DNA of 64,000 nucleotides, taken from Datisca glomerata (taxonomy: Eukaryota > Streptophyta > Magnoliopsida > Cucurbitales > Datiscaceae). The DNA lies in assembly GCA_003255025.1 (NCBI GenBank), contig QANY01011952.1, forward strand, positions 1,363,359-1,427,358. The letters are read 5' to 3'. The notes below the pieces were generated by a model. The model did not search any database and was not told where the DNA came from. It saw nothing but the letters and a program-made list of their open reading frames with translations. Made by a program: the position numbers and the translations under genes. Shown here piece after piece: positions 34,651-46,480 of this stretch (position 1 is its first letter; each line of letters starts with the position of its first letter).

Positions 34651-35930
34651 ATTACATTAATTTTAAAATTTAAATGGATAATTAAACGAGTTTGGGTTTT
34701 AGTGAAACACTTAGTTGATAGTGTTGGTTGCATAGTTTGTTAGAACTTTCCTAAAACGTGACAACAATTGTCACCAATATAGGACTCTCCGATCGCTGCC
34801 CATCACCACCGCTGCCCGTCTCACTGCCGGCAGTCGCCTGCCGCGTCGGACAGCCACTGTTCACCGCCATTACAATACTGCCGGCACTGTTCACCTCCGC
34901 AAGAACAATAAATTTCTGACATGAACAGTGTTTCCACTGATGAACAATGTTTTCACGGATGAACAGTGTTTTCGCGGATGAACAGTGTTTTCACAGATAA
35001 ACAGTGTTTCGCGTGAACACTACATTTCTGCCATTCGTCTCATGCGTTATTCTTCTTCTCGCGTTTGAAATAATTACAATAATATTAAAAATAAAATTAT
35101 AAAAATTCCTACGTCACAATTCGGCTTACACAAGATCTAGGTAAAATTAAAACAAAGTCTAACTCAATAATCACCATACAATTAACGATCCATTTTTTTC
35201 CATACATTCAAAAAACATAACCATCCATCATCATACATATCTCATATTATATGAATAATGCAATAAAGCCCACTCATCTTTTCATAAAATAAAAAATTAA
35301 TAATTAACTTTGAAATTACATCAATTTTAAAATTTAAATGGATAGTTAAAAGAGTTTGGGTTTTAGTGAAACACTTAGGTGATAGAGTTGGTTGCATGGT
35401 TTGTTAGAGCTTTCCTAAACCGTGACAACAATTGTCACTGATATAGGACTCTCCGATCGCTGCCCATCACCACCGCTGCCCGTCTCACTGCCGGCAGTCG
35501 CCTGCCGCGTCGGATAGCCACTGTTCACCACCGTTACAATACTGGTGGCACTGTTCACCTTCGCAAGAATAATAAATTTCTGCCGTGAACAGTGTTTCCA
35601 CGGATGAACAGTATTTTCGTGGATGAACAGTGTTTCGTGAATGACCAGTGTTTTCGTGAATGACCAGTGTTTCAATTTCTGCCATTCGTCTCATGCGTTA
35701 TTCTTCTTCTCGCGTTTGAAATAATTACAATAATATTCAAAATAAAATTATAAAAATTCCTACGTCTCAATTCGCCTTTCGCAAGATCTAGGTAAAATTA
35801 AAATAAAGCTTAACTCAATAATCACCATACAATTAACGATCCATTATTTTCCATACATTCAAAAAACATAACCATCCATTATCATACATATCTCATATTA
35901 TATGAATAATGCAATAAAATCTACACATCA
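34651..35930. repeat. 664-bp tandem duplication in the copia 1 leader
   Basis: Copy 1 (34651-35280) and copy 2 (35315-35930) share TTTGGGTTTTAGTGAAACAC, CTCTCCGATCGCTGCCCATC, GCCGGCAGTCGCCTGCCGCG and GCGTTATTCTTCTTCTCGCG in the same order. The GC-rich core stands out from the AT-rich leader. Open frames here are shadows. Confidence 0.95.
34918..35010. repeat. 20-bp minisatellite GATGAACAGTGTTTTC
   Basis: Five imperfect copies of GGATGAACAGTGTTTTCRC inside copy 1 of the leader duplication. A second array in copy 2 (about 35584-35670) has a different number and variant set (GAATGACCAGTGTTTTCGT), so the arrays changed after the duplication. Confidence 0.9.
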
Positions 35931-35955
35931 TTTAACATATAAATATATAAAGACC

Positions 35956-35967
35956 ACTTTGATACCA
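35956..35967 (-). other. Primer-binding site of copia 1
   Basis: TGGTATCAAAGT on the minus strand, two bases after the 5' LTR end, matches 10 of 12 positions of the initiator-Met tRNA site TGGTATCAGAGC. Confidence 0.85.
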
Positions 35968-35969
35968 CT

Positions 35970-38056
35970 TGATGGTCGTCGCATAGCGTGCGCGGTGGAA
36001 GTGTGGAGACACGTGGTCTATTAAACAATTAAACTTTTAAGAAAAATGAATCTTTTAATAAAAAAACTTGCGCAACATCACGATAACCAAATAAAAACTT
36101 TTATTGAAAACTCTTTTTCAATCAGTCAGAATCCATTATATATTTATAAGTTAAATCTACAATATACAGGGTTAGGAAAGAGATCCACACCAAGATTTTT
36201 CAAGTCAATCCTCAACACACTAGGACGTGAGTGGGTACGTAAAATATTACAAGACACTTTTTCCGTCTCTAAATGTTCTCAACATATGAGATCTAGAGAT
36301 TTACTAAAAATGACTTTAGTGAGATAATTTTCTATAAGAACATAATGATTATTTTTTTAGAAATTTGATTAATGTTTAATCACAGAAAAAAAAATTTCTG
36401 ACACAAATCGTGTTCTCAATTCAACTCTTGATTGGCGAACTGATGATCTCATCAACTGATTCTCTCCTCTTCTTTTAACAACTTAGGCCATTAGAATAAT
36501 ATCTGTATATATTCTAGATAATGGCGTATCAGATTTTTAGGGATAAACTGAAATAATATCTAATTATAAAATTATCAATTACAATGGGACCCACTGTAAT
36601 TTTGCACAACTGCAGTGTCACATGGCACTATAGTGTTGCACACTCACTACCATAGCGCCACGTGGCACCACAGTAGTCCATGTCAATTTCTGATACCCTA
36701 CCAGTGAGTGGTATGTGACAATTACTGCGAATTAAATATTTATTTTAATTAGATAATTATCTAGATATCAGTTAATTCAAAATTAACATATCTGATTATC
36801 CCTATCAACTAACTTATCTATTATTTCACAAATAATAGATTTAGGTGATCTAAATTATTATCTAATAATAATTTAATTATCTAATTTTACAAATTAGATA
36901 TTCTATCTCACTATCGATAATTTAAAAAAGTTGATAATTATTTATATATATGTAATCTCTGAAAATTATATTTAAATAAATAATTCAATTAATTAATTAC
37001 ACATAATGATCTCATAAATATATACTTACCCCAAAATAAAAATTCTTTTTGCAAGTCAGTCCTTTTCTCATGTCCTGAAATATTCACCCTAGACTGCGTA
37101 GTATAGAGGTGATTTGAGGACTATGGATCTATAATCCTAAGCTCCAATAAACTTGATTATTAATTAAACACTTTAATTAAATAATCATATTTATTAATTT
37201 TATTATTACTTCACTATAAATATGGAATTGTACTCTAAGAGATTATATAAAGTATTTACACAGTATTCTCATGTCATCCACTAACATAATCATTCTGTGT
37301 AGTTTTGTTCTCCAATTATTGGTTCGTAAATTAGAACTAGTCAAAATTACTGTTTTACCCTTCTAATTATCTCTTGATCATTAAGTACCATTAATCTACT
37401 AGTGAATGGATAATTTATAATCTTATTATAAATTTGAGCTCAATAACCATTCAGTTCCAAAATATATACTTAAGGGAATCAATATACGATCCGTTAGGAA
37501 AACTTAGATTTCAAATCTTGTAAGATCATGTCCCCAGCCATCCACATAACTGAATCTCCAAAATAAAAGTCACTAACCTGCAGACCTTAACGAGTGAATT
37601 AAAAGATCCAATAGACATGCATAGAAGTTCATGACTACTCATGATTTAGACTGATCTACATATGATCATTGAATTGATGTGTATTAAATTCTCATGATAA
37701 ACAACACGCTAATAAAGATATTAATTCATATCAGTCCTATCATTTATAATCTTATTATATAAAATACTTTCACTAAAATGTTTGTCCACATCAATGATCC
37801 GGATCTAGATCACACACATTCATAATGCTTAGTGAATCGTACTAGCAACCATTCATTAAAGATTCCATACTTTAATATGTTGCTGATAATTTTATTCATT
37901 ATCTATAATCTTAATCATTTCGTACTAATACAAGATCATAGTCTCATTAATGAATGTAAATTTTTTAGATATATATAAAAATTATTCAACAAAATGTAAT
38001 CCTCTTTAGATTTCATATCAAAATGTCAATAGATTTTGAGAGTATAACCACAAACA
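35970..38056 (-). repeat. 5' LTR of copia 1
   Basis: From TGTTTGTGGTTATACTC at 38056 to CGACCATCA at 35970 on the minus strand. It is 608 bp longer than the 3' LTR. The segment at about 36315-37065 has no counterpart in the 3' LTR, whereas about 100 bp near the 35970 end is missing here. Homology resumes at TTTCTCATGTCCTGAAA. Confidence 0.9.
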
Positions 38057-38640
38057 ATCATAGCTTCTCTTCATTGTATGGGCTATGGAGGACTTAACAT
38101 GCTTAAAAATGAAGTTATTGCAAAATTCTCTAACTTGACATTATCCAATTTCTTTCCGTTGTATGTGATAATAGTGTGAGTGAGGCTAAACCACAATAGG
38201 ATGTTGATTCAAATGAAGTTGATTGTCTTTAGTTTGGTAATAGTCATGAGTAGATCAACCTAAACTACTTGGTGAAGTAGTCTAGAGCCAAGGTGGTGAA
38301 CTTCACTTATCCTTTGCCTGTAGAGAGAGGGAAATTAAGGTCTATCCCCCATTGCAAAAATGGCCATGAGATAACCTTCAATGTGAGCTTCTGTGGTGGT
38401 TGCCGAGGATAATGAGCAAACTTTTGACAATGATCACTTATTTTCACAAATTCATTAGCATTTTTCTTCATGGTAGACCAGTAGTAGCCCTGACTAATTA
38501 AGTTGTGCGCTAGAACTTGACCCTCTAAGTGGTTCCAACACGTTCCACACGCACTTACCTCATAACATAATCTACATATGTCTTTTTAAAGCACACCAAG
38601 TATGGCAATGAGAAACCTCTCTAGTACATAATATGTTAAA
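38057..38640 (-). pseudogene. Gypsy integrase core, upstream of the copia 1 insertion
   Basis: Damaged minus-strand frames preserve the Tat integrase core landmark around 38340-38380 (W-P-F-x-Q-W-G-I-D equivalent, read across a frameshift) and KFREFC-like residues near 38130. The stretch lies immediately beyond the copia 5' LTR and continues at 28110. Too many stops remain to assign catalytic residues. Confidence 0.65.
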
Positions 38641-40740
38641 GTAGCGTCTATCTAACAGAGGTATATTAGACATGGAATGGGCCTTTTCGTGTGGTTGTTC
38701 TCCTCGGCCGATGTAGCAGAAAATGGGATCCATTCACTTTGCCTTAGCGAGCTCGAACTCCATGAACTCAAGCTGCCCAATGCTTGGATGGGCAAGGTGC
38801 TACACATGGATAGTTCTATCAACCTCATGAACTCTAGTGAAGCTAGCCTCTATAAGGAGTCATCATTGCCATTTTGAGACCTCAGGATATGATCGACCAG
38901 ATGGCAGCTGAGTCTTCAAAGTAGGGCTTTCACTTGAGAAATGTACTAGTCCATTAATTCACTCTTGGTTTAGATTTCTCCTTTCACTTGGTATACCGTA
39001 AGTTGTGAATTAGTATATATCATAAAGTTCTCCACTCCTGAGGGCACACCAATCTCATACTTGTTAAGAGCACTCATACTCTGTCTTGTTGTTTGTGGAC
39101 GAAAATCCAAAATTCAGGGTGTACTCGAAGTTAGCCTGGTTAGTTATTATAAGGACGAGGCCGACTCTACTACCTGTTGTGTAACTAGACCCGTCAACAT
39201 ATAACTCCCATATTGGGTCATCATCTACAATAGGATTAGAGTATTCTCTAATGTAAAGTCAACGACCGCTTGTCCTTTGATCGTGGTCCTCATCTTAAAT
39301 TTTATCATAAATTCTGACAACACTACATTCCACTTGGCTATCGTCCCAGACATCTCAGGCATCCCTAATACATGCCTTAGTATTCTTTTTGGATTGTGAT
39401 GGGGCGCACTTCAAAATATGGTCTTAAACTTCAAAAAGAGGTGACTAGTCTGTAAGCCAATGTTTCTAAGTCAGGGTATCATGACTCTGCATCAATGAGA
39501 GCCTTCCTGGTACAATATATTAGGTGTTACGCTTTCCATTTGCCCAAATAAAGGCCGAACTTACAGCTGAAGTTGTGGAAGCTAAGTATAAGAGGAGAAC
39601 TTCCACGTGTACTAGCTTGCTCAGCAATAATGATTTTCCTAGGTATTCCTTCAACTGTACAAAGGCCCCATTGACTAGCTTGCTCATAATGATTTTCCTA
39701 GGTATTCGTTAAATTGTACAAATGCCCCATTACATTTATAGTCCATTGAAAGTCCTTGCCCTTTTTTAGTGCTAAAAAAGGGTAAGTAGTTGTTCATTAC
39801 TCATGATAAAAATAAGTTCATGGTGGCTATTCTTCCGATTAATCGATGCACTTCCTTCACGTTTTGCGGTGATAACATCTCCACAAGAGCTTGAATCTTA
39901 TCTGGGTAGCTTCTATTCCTCTTTGGTTTACCATGAAACAAGGGAGTTTACATGCCCCAAACCCAAAGACACACTTCGTTGGGTTGAGCCCCTCGTTGTA
40001 CTTTAACAAAGTTGAGAATGTTTCAGTTAGGTCCATCTGGAGAGAGGTGGTGGTGGTGCTTCTAAAAAGAATACCATCTATATATACCTCCATATTCCTC
40101 CCTGTTTACTTGGCAAACATCTTGTTAATGAGCTGTGGTACATGGCCCCAACGTTCTTTATTCTGAAGGGAAATGCATGATAGTAGTACATCCCTTTTCT
40201 GGTTGTTGAAAAAGTATGCATTCATAATGCACAAGACTTTTACCATGAGGTGACATCAACCAACTGATCAATTCTCGAAGGGGAAAAGCTATCCTTAGGG
40301 CATACCTCATTGATGTCAATAAAGTCCACACATATCCTCTATTTTCCATTTGGTTTTTCACTAAACCACATTCGCTAACCATTGAGGGTAATGGGCGTTC
40401 ATAATGAAGTGAGTTTCTATGAGCTTGCCCACTCCCTCATTCACGGCCTTCGTTTGAGCCTTGCCAAATTGTCATTGATTTTGTATGAAAAGGTCGATCT
40501 GCACCGATGTACAATGACTCTTGGATCTATCCCCAGCATGTCTTCATGTCTCGAGGAAAAAACATCTATGTTGGATCAGAGGAATGCAACCAACACATCT
40601 TTTGAATGTTGGGTAAGGTGATTCCTAATCTTGTTCACCTTAGTTAGGCTAGTTGGAATGAATACAATGTCTTCTACTTCTTCTTCAGCTTTAGCTTGAG
40701 CGCATCCTTCATCATGGTTGGTCATTGTCCCTTGTAATGG
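38641..40740 (-). pseudogene. Gypsy RT and RNase H domains
   Basis: Minus strand in order: EDMLGIDPRVIVHR (about 40560), EGVGKLIETHFIMNAHYPQW (about 40410), VKNQMENRGYVWTLLTSM, then EVYIDGILFRS at about 40090, where YVDD has become YIDG. Next is LLKYNEGLNPTKCVFGFGAC, FMVNQRGIEATQI, IGRIATMNLFLS, KGQGLSMDYKCNGAF, ALIDAESWYPDLETLAY and SLRPYFEVRPI. The second RNase H has WELYVDGSSYTTGSRVGLVL and FGFSSTNNKTEYE. A 66-bp tandem duplication sits in the RNase H part (39606-39730). The second catalytic Asp of RT is lost, so the enzyme would be inactive. Confidence 0.88.
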
Positions 40741-41492
40741 GGTGTCTAAAAGGATTGGCGCAACAAGAAAAATTTCCTAATCATAAAATATTTTTATCAA
40801 ACAATCTAATCATTATTAGAATGAACATAGAAATCATACCCTAAATGCCTGAGCTTTAAGAATTTGAAGCTTTTTTTTTTATAATCTACGCACAAAGTGT
40901 GTCCTCAATCAACGCTCCTAACATGAAATCTATGAGAAGCCGCCCCCCGGTCGTCGTTCTCTATGAACCGTCACTGCTGATCTATGCGTTTTACCGTGAA
41001 CCACAAAGTATTGCCTCGAATCACCATAAACTGATACCTCACAATCTTTCTCGCTATTACTCATGTGTCAAGTGAACCCTAGTGTGTGGCGACTTGGAAG
41101 AAAGTATCTCACTTTTCTTCCTCTCTAATTTTTGGCTATGGAGGATGTGTCTCCCTAAAGTTTTCTCTTCTCACATTAATGGTGCCAAAAGATTTCACTT
41201 TAATATCTGAGAGAAGCCTCCTCTTTATAGTGAGATCCAACGGTCAAGGTTTGCTGGAAATTATATAGTAATTAAAAATAACTAAAGTAATTTTAGCTAA
41301 TATCTTTCATCACTAAAATTAGGACCGACTTAATTGACTATGAGGTATCCATGCCATGCCTATTTATTATCGTTACAAAAATATCTATAACTTATAGGCT
41401 AGCTAGGGGACCATAAGGATAAATATATTAATGGCTAAATAATTAATAAAATATCCCGATCAGACCCATGATCAAATTATTTATTATAATTA

Positions 41493-42714
41493 GGGTAAAT
41501 ATCATAGGACCCCCTGCACTTTACCCTAAAATTAACTTACCCCCTTAAATTAATTTTTCTTCCTAATTGGTCCTCCAACTTTCTCCATCCATCAATTTAC
41601 CCCCTTAACCGTTAAATGGTTACATGCACGGCACATGCCTATTTTTTTTCTCCAATTTTACCCATTTCTTCAACCTTATTAGCTACCCAAATCCCAAGTT
41701 TTTCCATAAAAAAATCAGTTACAAATTACATTTCCCTCTTCACTGATCAGTTAAATTTTTAACAAATTCTCCTCTAGTTTCAGCAACGATGCGGGGTTAG
41801 GGAAAAAAGAAACATTTATTCATGCTGGATAAAAATAAATATGATTGATAAAAAGTAGCAATAGTTTATGTTTAGAAAAAATAACAACGATTTGGGTTTA
41901 GAAAAATAGCAGCATTCATTTATGAAGTAGAAAAATAAATATGATTGATAAAAAATAGCAACGGTTCAGATTTAGAAAAAATAGCAATTGTTGAGTTTTA
42001 GAAAAAATAGCAACGGTTCGAGTTTAGAAAAATAGTAACATTTATTTATGCTGGAGAAAAATAAATATGATTGATAAAAAGTAGCAACGGTTCGGGTTTA
42101 GAAAAAAATAGCAATGATTTGGGTTTAGAAAAAATAGTAACGGTTCGGGTTAAAAAAAATAATAACATTTGTTCATAAAGGAGAAAAATGAATATGATTG
42201 ATAAAACTTATCAATATTTTAGATTTAGAAAAAATAGCAATGGTTGAGATTTAGAAAAATAGCAACGGTTTGGGTAATAGCAACATTTATTTATGCTGAA
42301 GAAAAATAAATATGATTGATAAAAATAGCAACGGTTCAGGTTTAGTAATAGCAATGGTTCAGGTTTAGAAAAATAGTATTGGTGCAGGTTTAGAAAAAAT
42401 AGCAACATTTATTCATGAATGGAGAAAGATAAATATGATTGATAAAATTGAAACCAAACCTGCATGAGACTAAACCCGAACTATCGCTGAAACTCGAGGA
42501 GAATTTGTCAAACTGTTGACAAATCAGTGAAGAGGGAGACGTAATTTGTGGCTGATTTTTGGATGAAAAAACATGAGAGATGTGTAACTTATAGGTTGAA
42601 GAAATGAGTAAAAATGGATAAAAAATAGGCATCTTCCGTACATGTGATCATTTAACGGTCAGAAGGGTAATTGATGGATGGAGAAAGTGAAGGGGGATCC
42701 TATGATATTAACCC
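41493..42714. mobile_element. Non-autonomous Mutator-like element with long TIRs and perfect 9-bp TSD
   Basis: TTATAATTA flanks both ends (41484-41492 and 42715-42723). The left end GGGTAAATATCATAGGACCC and the reversed right end GGGTTAATATCATAGGATCC start inverted repeats of about 260 bp. They include shared TTTCTCCATCCATCAATT, CCGTTAAATG, TTTCTTCAACC and CCCTCTTCACTGAT. Long TIRs, a 9-bp TSD and GGGTAAAT starts are typical of plant MULEs. The centre is a minisatellite with no transposase. Confidence 0.95.
41800..42415. repeat. Minisatellite core of the Mutator-like element
   Basis: Repeats of about 26 bp around TAGCAACGGTTCGGGTTTAG with AAAAAA linkers occur in many variants. They are interspersed with a longer recurring block holding AACATTTATTTATGCTGGAG and ATAAATATGATTGATAAAAA, giving a higher-order pattern of roughly 110-140 bp. 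Confidence 0.88.
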
Positions 42715-43088
42715 TTATAATTATAATTTAATTCACTATAAAATTATAATTGAACTCCATTCATATTTCATATTACTCGATGTAATTATCCTCGACTTAT
42801 TATTTATTATATAATACCCCTTCATAATATAGCACCATGTATAATTCGATAAAGTACTATCTAACTAATATATATACCTCTTGCTCTTTAAGTTTTTAAT
42901 ACCATTCTATCGATCAACCATGATAATTTCTAAATTTGATGCCTCAAATAAAATTATCAAATTTTTAATAATCTATTAAAGATACTAAGCGCTTAGTTTA
43001 CTATGATCACATAAACAGATAAGTAGCACTATGTTACTTACTTACAAGTGTCTATGAACTCCACCATTAAGAATCTGTGTATCCTCAC

Positions 43089-44049
43089 TATTCGGTTTAG
43101 GGGGTCCAGACGAACCAAACTGAAAATAATATTTTTTTCTTAATACGAAGTGAACCAAACCGAAGAGTATCTCAAAACCGAGCCGAACCAAACCGTTGTA
43201 TGTTTTAGAGAACTGATACTAGCCGAACCGAACTGGAGAAAAATGGAATTTGAAAAAAGAAGAGAAAAAATGTGAAGCAAATAAACACAGATAACACAAA
43301 AGAGAAAGTAACCCAAAGATTAAAACCCAACGGTTTAAAGAACGTATAACATAAGAAAAAAATAAAAATTTCTAAAGAACAATCACAGAACAAATACATG
43401 ATTTTTATTAGAAGAATAATCTGTACATATCCAGAAATTTCTTAATAAACTTTACAGATCCATAAATTTCTTGACAAACTTTATCGATCCAAAAATTTCT
43501 TAAAGATCTTTACAGATCTAGAATAAAATTTACTTAATCACCTAAAACCACCAAGCAAACTGAGAGGGGGAGAGATGGAAAGCTTCCCAAAAAAACCAAC
43601 AAATCATGAGCTTGATTTCAGTACTTAAATCTCATTATTTTTCATCTCAGCCAATATTCTAATCAAGCTTAAAGAGATGAGAGATCTTTGAGAGTTATAG
43701 AGACTTAGTGTGAGACGAGATAGACAAGAGAATCGAGAGAGCTATGGGAGACCATATTTAGAATGTTTGGAAAGAATGAGGGAATGATGGAGAGAGAGAA
43801 AGCCATGAAGGAGTTCCCTTAAGGGTTCGGAAAAATGGGATTAGGTTAGGGAAAATAAAAAAAGAAGGGATATATATGATGTTTGTTTGCTGCGGTTCAG
43901 TTGGTTTAGTCTCTCTGCGGAAACCACAAACCGCATAATTTTTACTTAAATGCAACCAAACTGAACCGTCTGAAATACTCAAACCGACTGAACCATTGTT
44001 ATTCGGTTCGATTCAGTCGGTTTTGTTCAATCAGTTTTTTACACCCCTA
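43089..44049. mobile_element. hAT-like non-autonomous element with AACCG-rich ends
   Basis: The right end ACACCCCTA (reverse TAGGGGTGTAAAAAACTG) is a hAT terminus like that at 10796. The left end has TTAGGGGG after TATTCGGT. ATCCTCAC (43081-43088) and ATCCTTAC (44050-44057) form an 8-bp TSD with one mismatch. Dense AACCGAACC/GGTTCGGTT motifs occupy both ends, with no coding capacity. It sits in or next to the copia 2 3' LTR. Confidence 0.7.
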
Positions 44050-44389
44050 ATCCTTACTATCTAACAACTCCGTCATCCAATCAAATATATTGACTCATAG
44101 AATCTAAACCATAGTATGTAAGAACAACTGAATTATTAAATATGAGTTCATAACTCTCTCATAATTAAGAGCACTGAACACTCATGATATAATATGAATG
44201 AGTTATGATTTTCTAAAGATATAATTGTTAATGAAAATCAAACTCATCAGTCTCATTCAATGCGTTTAAAATGAACTACCACATTAACCAAGTACTCACA
44301 TAGTGCTCAAGGTAAGTCACTCCACATGTTTGATAGATAAAGATAGTCTGTTAAAGTAATACACCTAAAATTATCAAAATAAAAAGTAA

Positions 44390-45290
44390 CGACACTAAGT
44401 TTCTCCCCAAGGACAACTCACTTAGTCCTTGGTATCCTAGAACCCCTACAAAGAATTACATATGTGATTAGTGGTTCCAAAATCTACACTCTAGGATCTG
44501 GTAAAATTATCAACTAAACACGACTTAGTGTTATAAAAATCATGCGTACCTTTGTTCTTCTTTTTTAGGAAAGCCTCACAATTTGCTTTTTAATGACCAG
44601 GCTTATCGCAATGGATACACTTGCTCTTACCCTTTGCTTTATCCTTTTGTTTGAATTCTCCTTTTTTAGACTTAGGCCCAAGAGAAGGAGAAACTTGTGT
44701 CACTTTCATGCTAGGTGGGTCTTTTAGTATATTCACTACCATCCAGAATTGTCTCATCGACTCAGTCAAAGTTAATTAATGTTTATTCATGACATTATTA
44801 ACCTTGAACTAGTTGAATGAGTTCGACAGAGAAGCCAATACCATATCTATCTTTGTCCCTCCATTGATTTCAACCTTTTGGATCTCCATCTCGTTAAGAT
44901 AAATAACCACTTTCAGAAAGTGAACCTTAATAGGAGTCTCTAACTTCATCTTAGTATTCATGAGAGTATTCACAGCTTCTAGCTTAGCTGGCCACCATTT
45001 GTTTCCAAACATTTCCTGGATGTTAAGCACAATATGCACAACTGTGGACATGGGTTGATGTTGATGCTACAACACATCGATCATATAAGCCATGTAGCAA
45101 TGTGCCAACTCATCCTTCCTATTCCACGTAGAACATGCTTTAGCCTCCTCCTTAGAGGACTTTTCCTTGGGAGCTGGAGGATAAGGCCTTGTAAGAATGT
45201 ACTTACCTCACTCATGAGATAAGATTATCTCTAGGTTAAGCTTCCTGTTAACATTGTTTATGCCGTCAAATTTATTTTCTTTCATTATTT
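44390..45290 (-). pseudogene. Copia 2 gag with start of protease
   Basis: Minus strand: MKENKFDGINNVNRKLNLEI, RPYPPAPKEKSSKEEAKACS, WNRKDELAHCYMAYMIDVL, then STVVHIVLNIQEMFGNKWW and HFLKVVIYLNEMEIQKVEI. Next come KIDMVLASLSNSFN, a Lys-rich part, and a zinc knuckle CIHCDKPGH-stop-KANC at about 44590, where Trp is a TAA. A protease-like VDFGTTNHICNSL follows near 44490 (DSGAT becomes DFGTT). Pol is absent beyond it. Confidence 0.88.
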
Positions 45291-46480
45291 ATACAAGTGG
45301 GCTCATGGATGGCATTTTAAAATACTAGATAATAATAAATAAAATCTCAATCATTACATAAACATTCTAATTTAAGCATACATCACAACATGAAAATGAA
45401 AAATCACAAAATTAACATGCAATGTACGTGGTGATATCCCAACTCTAATAAACATATGCAAGCTTAGACAAAAGTGCACATTTAAAAGTTAGATGAGATA
45501 GCTTAATCCAATGAAGTACGAATATGATATCAATACCTAGTAATACTACTAATAATGTATTATGCCTAACGTTAAACTTCAATCTCTCAACATATGTAAT
45601 AAGAACAATTGAAGTGAGTTACTGCAAAAACGAGTCAAATGTATTCCAATATTTCACTCTCACACTTGTATCAAATATGAGTTCATAACTCTCAAGATTA
45701 ATAAGACTAATATATAATAGTAATGAGTTATGATTTTGTAAAGATATTACTTTTATTGAAAATCAAACTCATTCCTCCATTCAATGCATTCCAAATATAA
45801 TAGCACATTAACCAAATACTATACCTAGTGACCAAGGTAATTTACTCTACATAATGGAGTTAGTGTGCAATAGTAAGTCTCACTAAAGTGCACAACTTCA
45901 CTATGTTGTTTCAACAAATAAAGTGCGCAACTTCATTAAAGTGCCCAACTTCAATAGATATTAAAAATACGTTGAGATTTGATATTTTGGCACTGCAACT
46001 GTCTATCGCTAGTTGTCACCATCGATGTCACCACCTATCACCATTGACTGTTACTGTTGCCACCTCCGACCATCTGCCACCAACCACCTAAAGTCACGGC
46101 TATCAGCCTCCTGGGTGTTGCACTGCGACAATCGCGCGGCAACTTGCTATTGCCGCGAAGCGGTAGTCACTGTTACCGCATCGATTCTATCTCCACCCGG
46201 TTTGAATTGTTACATCATAAAAAATCCTAATCTCAAGGAAAGTTTACAAGAATCCATGAAAAAAATACAACGCTACATGAAAAAACAATCTCTTCATAGA
46301 TCATTCCTTAAATTACATAACCAAAATCAATATACACAAAAAAGCTAAACAGTTATGCATGGAAGATTAATAATGCAAATAAGTTAGGGTTCTATGTTAC
46401 AATAATACATAGGATATTTGTTATAAAAATAGACATCTAATGAAGATCTATAACGGGGTTATGAGACACTTTGAAGGGAT
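45291..46480. other. Copia 2 leader with internal duplicate
   Basis: About 45640-45860 matches 44110-44340 (AAATATGAGTTCATAACTCT, AATGAGTTATGATTTT, GAAAATCAAACTCAT). Similar sequence thus stands on both sides of gag. A GC-rich patch at 45990-46200 resembles in style the GC core of the copia 1 leader. No gene. Confidence 0.6.

Larger units (their letters stand above)
28124..38056 (-). mobile_element. Copia element 1, nearly complete, nested in the gypsy integrase
   Basis: A 9.9-kb Ty1/copia element with LTRs at 28124-29602 (3') and 35970-38056 (5'), TG...CA ends, PBS, PPT and the gag-PR-IN-RT-RNase H order of copia. The flanks GTCAT (28119-28123) and ATCAT (38057-38061) make a 5-bp TSD with one mismatch. 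It separates the gypsy integrase core from its C-terminal domain. The coding region carries stops and a few frameshifts, so it is not autonomous as it stands. Confidence 0.92.
40756..43088 (-). repeat. 3' LTR of copia 2, interrupted
   Basis: Aligns with 46481-47180 over 40756-41480 (GCCTAGCTC-type, ATTTATTATCGTTAC, CATAAGGATAAA). After the Mutator-like insertion it resumes with CCCTTCATAATATAGCACCA. Homology fades after about 42880; the upper end is uncertain and lies near the hAT insertion. Confidence 0.7.

Noticed and set aside
35415..35694. Minus-strand frames with repeated HENT/HSRN units
   Set aside because: Translation of the 20-bp minisatellite in the leader; not a protein family.
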